64,000 bases of DNA from Delphinapterus leucas (Eukaryota; Chordata; Mammalia; Artiodactyla; Monodontidae). The position numbers were made by a program, and so were the translations under genes. Shown here piece by piece: positions 45,237-58,319 of the stretch; positions within the stretch are counted from its first letter, which is position 1, and each line of letters starts with the position of its first letter. The stretch lies in contig NW_022098031.1 in NCBI RefSeq assembly GCF_002288925.2, positions 12,559,047 through 12,623,046 on the forward strand, written 5' to 3'. Under the pieces are notes generated by a model, which was given only the letters and a program-made list of their open reading frames with translations, was not told where the DNA came from and searched no databases.

Positions 45237-48200
45237 CTGCAGTTACTTTTTGTTCATCACATTGTCATCCTGCTCCCATTGTTCACAGAGCAAATTCAGC
45301 TCCTCTTCCTGGCACTTAGGTGTCACCATGGCTTGGCTCCATCTTAATTTATAAAGCAGGTCTCCCTCTCCCACGGTCCCTCTTTTCTCATCAACCCTCC
45401 AGTGCTTCCCAGAAACCAAGCACCATTCCATGTTCAACTTCCATGATTTTGCATATGTTGTTTCTCCTTTCCAAAATGCCCTCTCCTCTTCTACTGTTCC
45501 AAAACTTATTCCTGTAAGTCTGGTTCACATTCTACCTCTCCTATAGAACTTGACCTATATTTGTTGTTGTTATTATATTTGGGGCACTGATTCCGTTCAC
45601 TTTGGTACTTTATTATGCCTTTTCTTTGCAAGTTTATCTTAGGTGGAAGTTTTGGTTTGGTTTTCTTTGTTGGGTTTTTGTTGTTATTTGGGGTTTCTTT
45701 TTCCATTTCCTTAAGATCACCTCTCCTTGCCACAAATGTTTGTAGTTATCTCCTCCTGTCCTTCTGGGGTCAACCATTGAGAAGTAGGTCTTCTTATGAC
45801 TGCTGGGAATTCTCTTCCTAAATCTGAGAGTTTAAATCAAGAACTAGGTTGGGTGCCTGGCAGCTCTGCTTTGTCCCTCTTCCCCCGTCAAGCAGTGATT
45901 ATAGTCCTGGGCGGCGGTCACAGCATTTTCAGCCTCTGCTTGCTAACAGGGTTGGCCGTCCCAGCTGCTCTTTCATGTAGTGATCCTGCAGCCATTGACT
46001 TGTGCAAGTGAAGGGCTTTTAGTTCCTGTTCTCTCTGAGCCTGTGTACATCAGATCACTGTAGTCTGTATCTAGTCCTGAGGCCAGTAGGCCACTCCAGT
46101 CTCTACCCAGTGGTGTACATTTCAGCTCAAAATTCAGTCCACGGAGAAACTTACCTTGTTTTTAAGTGTGGCTGTGCCCCTTTAATTTTGCTTTAAATTT
46201 TCATTGATATGTGTCCAGCATGAGCCAGAGGAATGCTTCTCTTGGATGGGGTTTATGGTAGATCTGCCACGTTCTTACAGCAAATAGTTTCTTCCTTTAG
46301 GTCTAGCATGGATCAACAATTTCTTGGGTTCTATATCCTCTCAGTGACATAAATGCTGAGCTGCTAAATTGTGTGTAAGAAACTGCAGAAAGGGAATACT
46401 GGGATGAAGCTTCTACTACATTAGATTAATAAATGGAGGAATTGCTAATCCAGAGATGTTATTATTCATTGATTTTATTTCCCAAATTGGTATCAGTACT
46501 CATTCGAGGTGATACTTTCAGGAGACAGGTGGGCTAGTATAAAACGGCTAAATATTCTGCGAGAACGTGCACTGTTAGCTTACAGGGGTACCTCACGTTT
46601 ATAAAGTGGCTGGTTTAAGCTATTTGCTGTTTGGCAAACAGATGCTTGGAAAGTTATAATAGGGTAGTAATTAGATCAATTATATATTCATACTTATGGG
46701 AAAGAGATTTTTTAAAATTATTATGCCATTTTAAATTTAGAAACTCTGTGCAAATTGTATGTGGAAACTGAGAGCCTGAGATCTAGAAATCAATGTCAAG
46801 GAATCCAAAGACTCGGCTCTTACCATTGCACCTCCGTCAGCCACAATTTTTCTGGCAAAATAGAATTGTAAGCACAATAGGACTTATCACAGAACAACCA
46901 AATTAAAATACATGAGTGTGGGATGTTTTAAAGATAGCCTGCTTTACCTCTGGAATCTTTCAAGTAAAACAACTGACATTCGTATTTTATAGATCAAGCA
47001 AACTAGAGGTGAAAACTGTAGCCTGTTTCATAATCCTTATGTGCTCCTTTCCACTATTTGCAAGGTACACATAGGCCCTAAAGAAAATCCCAAGTAAGCA
47101 TCTCTGGGGTGGACATCTTTCATCACATTCTAAGAAGAAAAGCCAAACTTCTGTTGAGTAAAATCAGCTTTGGTCCCAGAAGGGAAAGCATATGTGTGGA
47201 GAGCACATGGGCAGGGACACCAGCTCACAGGTGAGATGCTTTCCCAGCATCCGCTATGCAAAGGCTCCGCTTGTTAACTCTACTCATGGACAACTCAACA
47301 CTAACTGCCCAACGTCAATTAACTTTCAAACTCATGTTTTCTCTCTCCCGCTATATTAGAATATCCATGAAGGCAAAGAACTGTATTTCCTTGATTTCCT
47401 CCATAGCTTCCACTATAGGACTTGCATGTTGGAGTAGTGGAATAAAGATTTGTTTCATATTATTTGACTTTGCATTAAGAAAATTTCTCACCTTTCCCAG
47501 AAAGCAGAGTACTTCTCTATCATTCAGTTTGAACATACTACCCAGAACCCCTTTTGCTTCCTAGAGTTTTAATTTTTCCCACAATAATTCCCAGATGCCA
47601 CCTCTGCTAAGAAAACTCTTAAAATACGATGCACATTATAGTGGGAAATGGATCCGGCAGCCCCATGTGCTTCTGTCCTGATTCTAATACTTTTTCTTTA
47701 ATAAAAACAATGTATTCAGAAGTGATGGATGGTATTATTTAGTTTAGAGTGAGTGAGTAAAAGCTCCCCTCCCTCCTGCTTAAAATGATGTCCATAGAGA
47801 TTGCCACCAAGCAAAGGAATTTTTTTGCTTATTACCCAATACTGTGAGATTCTGTTTACTGTGTTGCCAGAGTGCCAGTGAATGGTCACAGGCCTGCAGA
47901 TGTAGCCCTAACGTGCTTGTTTCCTGTTTCCCCCAATTAGTCATGGTGTATTAAAGTGAGTAACAACTTTTAAAGTCTATTGGCAGCTATTTTCGCTGGA
48001 GCACTCATATCGTGCTTTTTAAAAAGAACAGTAATTGTGAGCATTCTGACTTGGAAATAAAGAGAATTTGAAAATGGGGTGGGGGGGAGCTAAGTGACGT
48101 AGGGAGAAAACCGGTCCCTAGAGCAAAACACAATAGCTCTTAAAGCTTAAGGTTTAGGAAATAATTTAAATTTTGCTGATGCCTCTCCTCCAGCCTCTGA

Positions 48201-48509
48201 CTTTGCTGGGCTCTACAGAAGATTGTAGGATGTGAAATGAGTTACGTATCCGTCCTGCTTTTGGATAATCCTTACATCTATGGACTGTGAATTTAAGGAG
48301 ATTAATGGATACACTGAGTGAAATTCTAGGTTTCTTATTTTGGTGCTTAATATTCCAGAGTTGCTACGCCACTGCTTATCTGGGCAAAGTGGAATCCGAT
48401 AAAGCCACAGAGTATATGCATCCCGATGGGAAATGAATGTTCTAGCAGTAGCAAGAGCACCTAACACATGTAGGTAATATATACTAACATATACTAGGCA
48501 ATAATAAAA
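45237..48509. other. Gene-free stretch
   Basis: 45340-45540 resembles an L2 3' portion (TTGCATATGTTGTTTCTCC, CCAAAATGCCCTCTCC). 46440-46760 is unique, repeat-free and AT-rich with motifs such as GCTAATCCAG and GTAATTAGATC, a weak candidate for conserved regulatory DNA. The rest is unassigned and without exons. Confidence 0.3.
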
Positions 48510-48765
48510 ATAACTGCTAACTATGTTTCCCGAGCACTTTCCATGGAATTAGGCATCGTTCTAAGCGTTACCCGTATTATCCCCTTTAATCCCTGTAACA
48601 GTGCTGTGAGTCGGGTATTATTACCATATTTTAGAGATGAGGAAGTTTAGGGACAGAGAAGTTAAGTATTTTGCCCAGAGTCATGCGGCTAGATTTGAAA
48701 TTGGTCTGTGTGGTACCAGAGCCTGACTCCTGACCTCCACTCTGTACCACCTTCCTACATTTACA
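48510..48765 (+). repeat. MIR element
   Basis: Long, fairly complete MIR: GAGCACTTTCCATGG, AACAGTGCTGTGAGTCGGG, TTTTAGAGATGAGGAAG, GTTAAGTATTTTGCCCAGAGTCATGCGGC in order. Plus orientation. Confidence 0.85.
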
Positions 48766-51505
48766 TTAAATACTTGAATCAACGTGAAGGAGGAGTTTGC
48801 GGAAGGCATTTAATCCTCAAGTGTATAGGGGCTTGCCAGTCGGGTTTGTAAAAGAATGTTACACAATACTGCAGTAATCTGTTACTGTAAAATATTATCT
48901 ACCCAAAACTAAAAGTCCCAAGAGGCACACCAGTATATGTTGGTGTTCATTACATACCATGTACCAAATTGCTAGCAGACAAATCTCAGAGTATCTTTGA
49001 TCTGTAATGTCCTATATGTGTTTCAAACATTGGTTTCTTGTTGAATTCTTCCTTAATAATTAAAATCAGTCTGTGGTCTAGACTCTGAATAGGTAATAAT
49101 AGTGACCAGTATGTGTAAACTATCCTTCAAAGAAGGTATTACTTGTCACAGTGCCTGGCAACTGAGATAACGTTTGAAGTATTTCCATTGGCTTCTTTCT
49201 ACTGAGAAAACTTAAGTTGCATCTCTCTGACTGTCTTTTACTAAAGTTCATATTCTAAAACATAGCATGTTCATCACTTGATCTTTGAGGGCTCAAAGTT
49301 TCCTCCGAAGCAAACTGACAATGGATATGATAATACCTCTCTAGTAAAATATGCTTTGATTACTAAATTTCTTGGAGGAAACCCGCAAGATTAAGGCATA
49401 TTTCTGTCCTGTTGCTTCTTGTCTCCCTCATCATCTTGAGACACATATTTGCACCTTGACGAGTGAGGTATCCCATTGGCCAGATGACCCAAGCAGACTT
49501 GTAAAAGCATTAGTCTATGAATGACTTAAACTCGGGTACAGATTTCTGGTTGCTGCATGGGTGGGTGGAGCAGGGTATTCTCACTTGGATGTGGAGCTGA
49601 ACACCGTGGGGTGCAGGAAAGGAGTGGCCAGGAATGTCTGTGCTTGTTCATTCAGATGTTGGGGAAAGACAGGCAGGGAAAGGACACTGGGATGTGATGG
49701 AAAGAATATGAGCTCTGAAGCTTTAAGTCTCAGATCTATCACTCACTACATGTATTCCTTTAGAGCACTCTAAAAGCTTCCTAAGGCTCAGTTTTCCTTT
49801 TCTTTAAAATAGATATAATACTTAGCCCTAAAAGTCGCAACTTTGCTCTATATGGTATGGAATAGAGTATTTCCAGCCTTTTCTGTCACTACCTGACAAC
49901 GCAAGAAATTCGGATATATTCCTCCGTCTAAATTATGTATGCAGATTTTCTATTTCAATGTCTCTGATTATGTTGTTCCTTCTTCCTGGCATATCCATTT
50001 TCCTCATTTGCATGGGCCTGAAACCTACTTCTTTTGCAAGTCCTGGTTTTAAATACTCTGTCTGAAAATGAAACTTTCCCCAATTCTACGAAACAGAAGT
50101 AATTTCTCTCCTCTGTGTTCCAGCCACCCTTGGGGGCACTCGATGACGTTTAGCACGCCCTTCCTTGGATTATACTCATTTATATGCTGCTTTTATCTTT
50201 CCTGCTGGACTTCAAGTTCCTTGTGAGGGAGATAATGTCTAGCCCATCACTGTATCCCTATCCAGTGCTAAGCGTGGCTCCTTGCACATCGGTGGTCAAT
50301 AATTGTGTGTTTAATTGAGTTGAATGAGAGAGGGAAACTGAACTTTGTGCAAATCTCTGGACCCTTCTGTCTGTCCAGGCTTGAGGGACTCAGCTACTTT
50401 GACTGAGTCTGCTTTAACCTAAGGTGATAAGGGAGACAGAGCTGATGACTTTCTCTACTCCTCTTACCTGTATCATCTTCTCTGTTCTTCAAGTATTGGT
50501 TGCCTGCTGGTAGATGGATTTTATAGATTGAATACATTTTTTAAATACTATCGAAGAGAATCAAGCCAGACCAAGTTCAAACATGAAATTGCCAGGGGAA
50601 ATATCCAAACAGTCTGCATCTTATTTGATTTATGGTTAGGAAATGTATTGATTCTTCTTTCTTTTCTTAGTTACTGCATATGGCATTCTTGCTTTTTAAA
50701 CTGCAAGAGTGATCATCCCTTTCTTTGTTTCTTAGCCCCCATGAGTCTATAATGATGAGAAACCAAGAGAATGAATTTGCACATTGCCATGTATTTGATA
50801 AAATGGAATTTACAAAATAAACTCAAACTTATAGTGTTCACTTATTAGGATCATCAACATATTTTACACATTGATTTTTTTCCTCTGTATTGTTTTAGCA
50901 ATATTTAGTTATCAGACTTCCTCTACAGTGTTATTCATGCACTTAGGTGATACAGAAAATGCCTTTAAATGTCCAGTTGAAACTGGACTTTGAGCTGTGG
51001 ATGCACATTGGACAGTCTGGTGCTAAAGATTTGCCATAAGTGACCCTCCAAAATATAACCAACATGGGAGATAATCTCACCAACTCTCTCATCAACTTCT
51101 TGCTCTCCGTGCATTCAGCCCTTCTCTCATTAAATCCTTGACTTTACATTATTCTATTCACCTGTTTTATTGCATCTCAGCAGCTACTAATAAACCCAAA
51201 GGGCTCCATCTTTCAGAGCATTTTAACGACTGCAGTAATCACCCAGGAATGCTCTACAGTGAAAGGGACATTTTGGCTGAAATTCAATTCAACAAACATC
51301 TATCGGGCAGCTGCCATGGGCTGGAAGACCAGAAATACCATTCCTTATTTTGCTTGAACTTAGAGAGGGAAAAAGACACATACTCAGCTATCATATAGGT
51401 CAAACCATGATGAATATGAGGCAAAGCAGCAAGGATGAGGAAAGGAAAAACACGCACACTTGCTGCATATCACAGCTTCTCAGGGATCTATTCAAAACAT
51501 TTAAC
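48766..51505. other. Gene-free stretch with MIR and L2 remnants
   Basis: 49680-49830 resembles a MIR (ATGAGCTCTGAAGC, CTAAGGCTCAGTTTTCC). 49960-50310 follows L2 3' text in order (CTTCTTCCTGGCATATCC, CACTGTATCCCTATCCAG, GGTCAATAATTGTGTG). No exons are recognised elsewhere. Confidence 0.45.
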
Positions 51506-51520
51506 AATCTGTATGCCCAG

Positions 51521-51848
51521 GGCTTCCCTGGTGGCTCAGTGGTTAAGAATCCTCCTGCTAATGCAGCGGACATGGGTTTGAGCCCTGGTCCGGGAAGATC
51601 CCACATGCCGCAGAGCAACTACTGAGCCTGCGCTCTAGAGCCCGCGAGCCACAACTACTGAGCCTGTGAGCCACAACTACTGAAGCCTGCGCACCTAGAG
51701 CCCGTGCTCCTCAACAAGAGAAGCCACTGCAATGAGAAGCCCACGCACCACAACGAAGAGTGGCCCCCGCTCGCCGCAACTAAAGAAAGACCTCGTGCAG
51801 CAATGAAGACCCGATGCAGCCAAAAATAAATAAATAAAAATTTTAAAA
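51521..51848 (+). mobile_element. CHR-1-like SINE (long form)
   Basis: Plus strand; 15-bp target-site duplication AATCTGTATGCCCAG (51506-51520) and AATCTGTATGTCCAG (51849-51863). The ACTACTGAGCCTG module occurs twice in tandem near 51620 and 51655, a small internal duplication. The tail is AATAAATAAATAAAAATTTT. Confidence 0.95.
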
Positions 51849-51863
51849 AATCTGTATGTCCAG

Positions 51864-53657
51864 ACACTAACCAAATAGACTGGGCATCGACCATAGCATG
51901 GAGCAGAGTCCTGCAGAGCCAGTCAGTAGCTCTTACGTTGCCGGATCATGGGACGGTCTGAGAGCTTCTGGGTGAAGAGGGCTAGAGCTGGAGTAGCTAG
52001 AAGGCGCTGTGGTGTGTGTTGAGCGGTATGGGTGCAAGTGAAGGGCAGCAGCTTTTTCCAGCTGTTTTCAAAGTATTTCAACATGTTACCCCTGATAGGG
52101 CCGTCCCGGTGCGTAACAGCAGAAGATCAAACTCAGCCACCCCAGGAGCTAAGTATTATTAAGCAGAATTTAAAATGGGGAAATCACCGTTGAGGGAGGG
52201 GATGGAGGCATACAGCTAGTAAAGGGTAGAACTGAGATTAACACACATCTCCCTTATTCTAAAGCCCATTGTCTGTAATGGTAACTAATTCATACTGCCA
52301 AATCCAGAGGAGGAGAAGAGGAAGTTGATCATGGCTGTGGTTTACAAAGAAAGTGCCTTCTGAAGCTGTACCTTTAAATTCAAAAGATATATTATCATCA
52401 TATCTCCAAGAATGTGTGATACCAGGTGTTTGTTCCATCCCTAGTAAGGATCTTCTAATCATTCTTTTCCTAGCTATCCTTCTTTCCCTTCCTTTCTTCC
52501 CTCACCTATCACTTTCTTTACATGAAAGCTCTTAATTTAGGGTTCACGGGGGGCCATGCATGAGCTTCATGAATCTTAGAACCCATTGCATTTGTGTCTA
52601 CTAACATACATTTTTGTGGGAAGATGATCCATAGTTTTCTTCTGGTTGTCAAAGGCTTCTGTATAACTCCATTACATTAGAGGAAACTAAAAAACATTAC
52701 ACAGGTGAAAACTGCAGGTATTATGATGTCACATAACGTAACATTCTGAAAATTCAGCATATCCACTTGAATTTCAAAGAGCAAAAAAGTGAGTACGCTC
52801 TCTTTGACACTTGCACATATATTATTATCCAATAACTGGCATTTTCCATTGCACACAGTAAATACTCTAAGCATTTTAGAGAAATAAGAGACCACAGAAT
52901 TTAGGCACCCGACCTTGGTAGACCTTGCTGGCACATTAGACGTGGCTGACATTAAAGAAATCACCGGTTACATGGGCCGTTCCAGCACATGTGGGGTGAT
53001 GGTCTAGTGCATTGGTTAAGTTCAAGCTTGGAATCCGACCACTGAGGTTCAACCTTGGCTGTTGTTTCCCTGCTCTGTAGCTTTGGACAAGTTACTTGAT
53101 CTCCATGTGTCACCATATTCTCATTTTGAAAAGGAGGGCACTGTATTGCCTGTTTTTAGTAGTTAGTGTGAAGAGTTTGCCATCACTATTGTGCTGGGGT
53201 CGCCTGTTGCTGTCTTCTTGTCTTCACGTGGGACTTTCCCTGCCCCATCAATGAGGTGGGAACAGGCATAGGGAATGAAAACTGACATGATTCTGAAGGC
53301 TTATCCTATCTTCATGTAGCAAATAAAAATATCTCGAGATTCCAGAACTACTTATTCAATTGAGGAAACGTAAAGACAAAGGAAAGCAACCCCTCAGTAT
53401 TCTGCTTTACCCAACAAGGCTTCTATTCTTAGTTGCCTAATATGTTTCTAAAGCACAGTTTACAGTTGTGGCCATAGCAGTGAAACTGTCAGTCAACAAA
53501 CGTTGCTTGGGAGTGCAATACATAAAACACAAAGGGGAATAAAAATTTCATTTGTAAAAAAGCAAATGTATAGGATATGAAGATTAGTAAGGATTTTGTG
53601 AGTATTATCATCCATTACCTATATTAACTGAAATAATATGTACCTTTACATGTTTAG
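51864..53657. other. DNA upstream of the coding exon
   Basis: Likely intron or upstream region. 53000-53170 resembles a MIR (TCTGTAGCTTTGGACAAGTTACTTGATC). No other exon, CpG island or TATA-type promoter is evident. Confidence 0.4.
53000..53170 (+). repeat. MIR fragment
   Basis: CCGACCACTGAGGTTCAACC, then TGGACAAGTTACTTGATC, then TTCTCATTTTGAAAAGGAGG follow the MIR order in plus orientation. Confidence 0.65.
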
Positions 53658-53957
53658 AGTTTTTTGGACAATGAATGGACCTTGCAGCCCATTTTGAGAA
53701 AGCCATGGCAAAGTCAGTTAAGAAACGTCACTTTAGCACTTCTGAACCTTCTGTTCCAGCATCTTTAATCCTCAACAGCATCTCCTTTAATATTGATGGT
53801 TCCATCCAATACAAAGAAAAGCCATATTCCTTTGCCTCCGAAGCCCTAGAAGCTTACACTGACGATTTTCATTTAAGCTGTGAGCTTCCTGAAATTAATG
53901 ATACAAAGGTTAACCTGGATCAGAGCCCTCTTGAATTTCTTGCTAAACTAAACAAGG
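53658..53957 (+). CDS. Coding exon, N-terminus of a LAS2/C18orf54-like protein
   Basis: The best start is the ATG at 53705 (GAAAGCCATGGCA, strong Kozak), giving 84 codons plus one base before a splice donor (AAGG|GTAAGC, GT at 53958-53959), so the intron is in phase 1. An in-frame ATG at 53675 has a weaker context. Two possible acceptors precede it: TGTTTAG ending at 53657 and CTTGCAG ending at 53687; the lower boundary given is the first. The protein starts MAKSVKKRHFSTSEPSVPAS and has SFASEALEAYTDDFHLSC at about residues 42-59. The order (basic start, Ser-rich stretch, DGSIQYKEKPY, ASEALEAYxDDF) matches my memory of the LAS2 (lung adenoma susceptibility 2, C18orf54) N-terminus, but it is diverged from it, so it may be a paralogue. 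It is the only exon-like segment of the window with open frame, Kozak and donor together. The function of the family is poorly known. Downstream exons are not seen. Confidence 0.55.
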
Positions 53958-55380
53958 GTAAGCTTTCATTATTCTCTGAGTTCAGTTTTTAATTATCTGT
54001 AGGAAGCCGATGCTTTGAAAAGATATATGAGATAAAAGAGTTTTTTCCTTGGGAAATAATTGTCTTAACAGTTCGTGAATCTTTTTATCAGATTGCTATG
54101 TAATTTTAAGTTTCCAAGACTTTTTCAGCAGTGGATTCCTTTGAATTGAGAGTTAGAGAAAACACATCCCAGTCTTGATTTCAGAGTGAAAAAGTTCTGG
54201 TCCTGGTATAAAGCCTTGGGCTTTGTGACTGAAAGTGTTACCGAGTCACTTAAATTCTCCAAGTGACAGTTACCCCTTTATAAAATGAGAATAATATTTA
54301 TCATCGTCATCATATAATCATACCTCACACAGTGATTGTGGGAACTAAGTGTGTGGGAGCACAGTCTGTAAATTGCTATGGCTGGGGTGTTGCTCAGGCT
54401 CTCTCTCTAGCACAGTGAGCACTTGTAATAGAGGAGGGGGACTGAGGTCTGGTTCCCATCCCGCTAATGACGCTTAAGATGTGAGGAGAGTCGCTTACTC
54501 TCCCTGTGCTTTAGTTTTCTTTGTCAATAAGATGAGGAGACCAAACTTGCCATCTCCATAATTATTAAATTATTATATTATGTAGATGGCAGAAAAATAA
54601 AATTGGTCAACTCCAGTATTACTCATTGAAAAAGCATCATTCATATTAGAAGCTGAAAAAAATACCACCATGAAAGCAGAACTGGGTGTGGCTGATTGAC
54701 TGCGAAACCCTTGGGAAAATAAACTCTAATCGTAACTTCTCTTTTCTATAGAAGTAGGGATAATAATAATGATAATATTAAAAATGCCTGCTCCTCCACT
54801 AAACATGGTCTTTTTGAGACTACAGGTTGTATGCAGAAAAGAATATTGGAAAACTGCTTTACAAAAGTAAGGTGGTATTTATTGGTTTTGGTCTTAGATT
54901 ATTATGAAAAAGACATTTACCATATTAGTGCTTGATAGGCAAAGTTAGAGTACATGAAACAACTTCTTATTGTTTCCTAAGTGAAAAAACAGAGAAACAT
55001 GAGGATTCGTACGAATATGACACAGTCCCACACAAGAGAAAAGCATGTTCCTCAAAGCTAAGTTGTACTGTTTATGGTATTTGACACAGCTTGATAAATG
55101 GGCAGGCATGATATGGGGATTGCATCTGAAAGTGTGGTTTGAGTGTCTGCATTATCTATGCAATTGAAGAGCAAAATATGTTGTAATTTATTCAGTAATG
55201 CTGCTGGTTTTCATGGCAGGGATTTTCATTCTTCTTTTGAGGTTCAGTGGTAGAAAGTTTTTCTGTGTCAGTTTTTCTCCTTGAATCCAGAGAGAAGAAA
55301 CTTTCTAGCTGTCACTTGTCAATGGCTTGGAATGTGATGCAGGCACTTGCTCTTTCCTTCTGAGTTATTAACTCCACTAT
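53958..55380. other. Putative first intron, with two MIR fragments
   Basis: Starts with the GTAAGC donor. 54185-54385 resembles a MIR (CACTTAAATTCTCCAAGTGAC, TATAAAATGAGAATAATA) and 54430-54550 resembles another (GTCGCTTACTCTCCCTGTGC, CAATAAGATGAGG). No second exon is identifiable by eye. Confidence 0.45.
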
Positions 55381-55393
55381 CAGTGCTATTCTT

Positions 55394-55600
55394 TTTTTTT
55401 TTTTTTTTGCGGTACGCGGGCCTCTCACTGCTGCGGCCTCTCCCGTTGCGGAGCACAGGCTCCGGACGCGCAGGCCCAGCGGCCATGGCTCACGGGCCCA
55501 GCCGCTCCGCGGCATGTGGGATCTTGCCGGACCGGGGCACCAACCCATGTCCCCTGCATTGGCAGGCGGACTCTCAACCACTGTGCCACCAGGGAAGCCC
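55394..55600 (-). mobile_element. CHR-2-like SINE
   Basis: Minus strand, T16 tail, head ending GGGAAGCCC at 55600. Perfect target-site duplication CAGTGCTATTCTT at 55381-55393 and 55601-55613. Intact CpGs suggest a recent insertion. Confidence 0.96.
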
Positions 55601-55644
55601 CAGTGCTATTCTTGACACTTCTTTGTAAAGGCAAATAGAGTTTG

Positions 55645-56530
55645 TACTTTTTTACGATTATAAAAGTAATATATACTTTCGGCAAGAAAATTTCATAAAA
55701 CACCTAAGAAGAACAGAAACCAACCATAATCGCAACACCAGAGAAGACGGCTGTTAATTGTTCTATGTACATTTCCTCTTTTTATATACAAATATATAAT
55801 AGAGTTGTAATAATCCACACTGTACCACAACCTTGTTTATTCACTTGCCAATGTATTGTGAATATCTTTTCATGTCATTAAAATAATTCTTTATCTTTAC
55901 ATTAAATGGCTCTACGGTACTTCACTGTCTCATGACACTTTAGTTATCATTAATATCTTTACTATTCAAAATGTCCCAATTGCCACCATTGTTCATATAT
56001 ATTTGGGTGGCTATTCAGCTATTTCCTCAGGATAAATTCTTAGGAATAGAGTTTCTTGGTCAAATGGCATAACATTTTCAAGGATTTGTTTTATATTGTT
56101 AAATTGTCCTCCGGAAAGGACATACCAGTTTTATACATTCTCACCAGTAGAGTAGAAGCATCCTTATTCCCCTGTAATCTCACTGCCCATGGATATTATG
56201 AACTTTTAAAATCATTGCCAATCTGCTGGGTAAAAATTGGTATCTGTGTTTTTTTAGCATTTGCTTTTCTTCTTTTGTGAATTGCCTAGTAATGATTTTT
56301 ACCTGTTTTCTATTCTGTACATTTAAATCTTTACTTTACCTAGAATCTATTTTGTTGTTAGGTATGGTGAAAACCTAATTATTTTTTAAAACAGTTCCAC
56401 TTGCCACCTTTATCATAACCTAAATTTCCATAAATACTTGGGCTTATTTCTTGACTTTTTGTCCCACTCATCTGTCTATACCACTTCTACTCTTTTATCA
56501 CTCTATTTTAATTACAGTAGTTTTTAAATG
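55645..56530 (-). mobile_element. Old LINE (L1M-type) fragment
   Basis: Diverged complement of an old L1 3' region: ATTTCCTCAGGATAAATTC, GGTCAAATGGCATAAC, TTGTCCTCCGGAAAGG, CTCACCAGTAGAGTAG, GCCAATCTGCTGGGTAAAAATTGG in this order. No intact ORF. Confidence 0.7.
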
Positions 56531-56569
56531 GATTTAGTGTCTTGACTAGGACAGAGGGTGGAGGGCTTA

Positions 56570-56900
56570 GAAGGAGCCATGCCTGTTCTCATTCATTCAT
56601 TCTTCCAAATGGACTTCAAAATCATCCTTCACAATTTCCAAATGCTGGTTTTTGGATTACTTGGATTAGATTCCTAACCGCCCCCCCGGGCCTTGCCTGG
56701 TCCCCACCAGGCTGTTCTCCACTCTGCATCTAGAGGGATCTTCTAAATCACAGATCTGCTTCTGTCATGTGTGTGCTGCAGGTGCTGTAACCGCTCCTCC
56801 CTGGCCTGGAAATAAGGCTCAACCCCCTAATGTGGTCTCAAGGCCTTTTGTGATCTGGCTCCTGCTTAACAATCTAGCTTCAGTTTCTCATCTCTGATGC
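56570..56900. repeat. L2 element, left part (interrupted by CA minisatellite)
   Basis: L2 text in order: ACAGATCTGCTTCTGTCATG, AATAAGGCTCAACCCCC, AGGCCTTTTGTGATCTGGC, CAGTTTCTCATCTCTGATGCC. It continues as L2 at 58320-58690 on the far side of the CA array. Confidence 0.75.
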
Positions 56901-56902
56901 CA

Positions 56903-58318
56903 CCACACTCCATACACACACTCACACACACACACCACCACACCATATACACATACACACCACCACAGCATGTACACACATATACCACACAACGTATACA
57001 CACACACCACACACACACACACACCACCACCACCACCACACCATATATACACATACACACCACCACACCATGTACACACACATACCACACAACATATATA
57101 CACACACACACCACCACACCATGTACACACACACACCACACAACATATATACACACACACACCACCACACCATATACACATACACACCACCACAGCATGT
57201 ACACACACATACCACACAACATATACACACACACCACACACACACACACACCACCACCACCACACCATATACACATACACACCACCACACCATGTACACA
57301 CACACACCACACAACATATACACACACACCACCACCATACCATATACACATACACACCACCACACCATGTATACACACATACCACACAGCATATACACAT
57401 ACACACCACACCACACACACACCACCACACCATATACACATACACACCACCACACCATGTATACACACATACCACACAGCATATACACATACCACACCAC
57501 ACACACACCACCATACCATATACACATACACACCACCACAGCATGTACACACACATACCACACAGCATATACACATACACACCACCACAGCATGTACACA
57601 CACATACCACACAACATATACACACACACACCACACCATATACACATACACACCACCACACCATGTACACACCACACAACATATATACACACACACACCA
57701 CCACACCATATACACATACACACCACCACAGCATGTATACACACATACCACACAACATATACACACACACACCACACCATATACACATACACACCACCAC
57801 ACCATGTACACACCCCACAACATATATACACACACACACCACCACACCATATACACACACACACCACCACACCATGTATACACACATACCACACAGCATA
57901 TACACATACACACCACACCACACACACACCACCATACCATATACACATACACACCACCACACCATGTACACACACATACCACACAACATATACACACACA
58001 CCACACAACATATACACACACACCACACACACACACACACCACCACACACNNNNNNNNNNNNNNNNNNNNNNNNNNNNNNNNNNNNNNNNNNNNNNNNNN
58101 NNNNNNNNNNNNNNNNNNNNNNNNNNNNNNNNNNNNNNNNNNNNNNNNNNTATACCCACACACACACACCCCATCACACCATATACACACACACTCCACC
58201 GAACATATACACACCACACACACCACCACCACACCATATACACACACACCCCACCCTACATATACACACCACACACCATATACACGCTACACACATACCA
58301 CACACACGCACTCGCGCA
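56903..58318. repeat. CA-rich minisatellite/higher-order array with a 100-N gap
   Basis: More than 1.3 kb of known sequence built from CACCACCACACC, ATATACACATACAC, GCATGTACACACACATACC and ACACAACATATAC blocks that recur in units of roughly 70-100 bp. Adjacent units near 57406-57510 are almost identical. Positions 58051-58150 are N. Because the array lacks stop codons in several frames, long THTPHH-type or VYVYMVWW-type open frames occur on both strands; these are not genes. Confidence 0.95.
58051..58150. other. Assembly gap (100 N)
   Basis: Exactly 100 N inside the CA array, the conventional placeholder for a gap of unknown size. The true length of the array is therefore unknown. Confidence 0.98.
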
Positions 58319-58319
58319 C

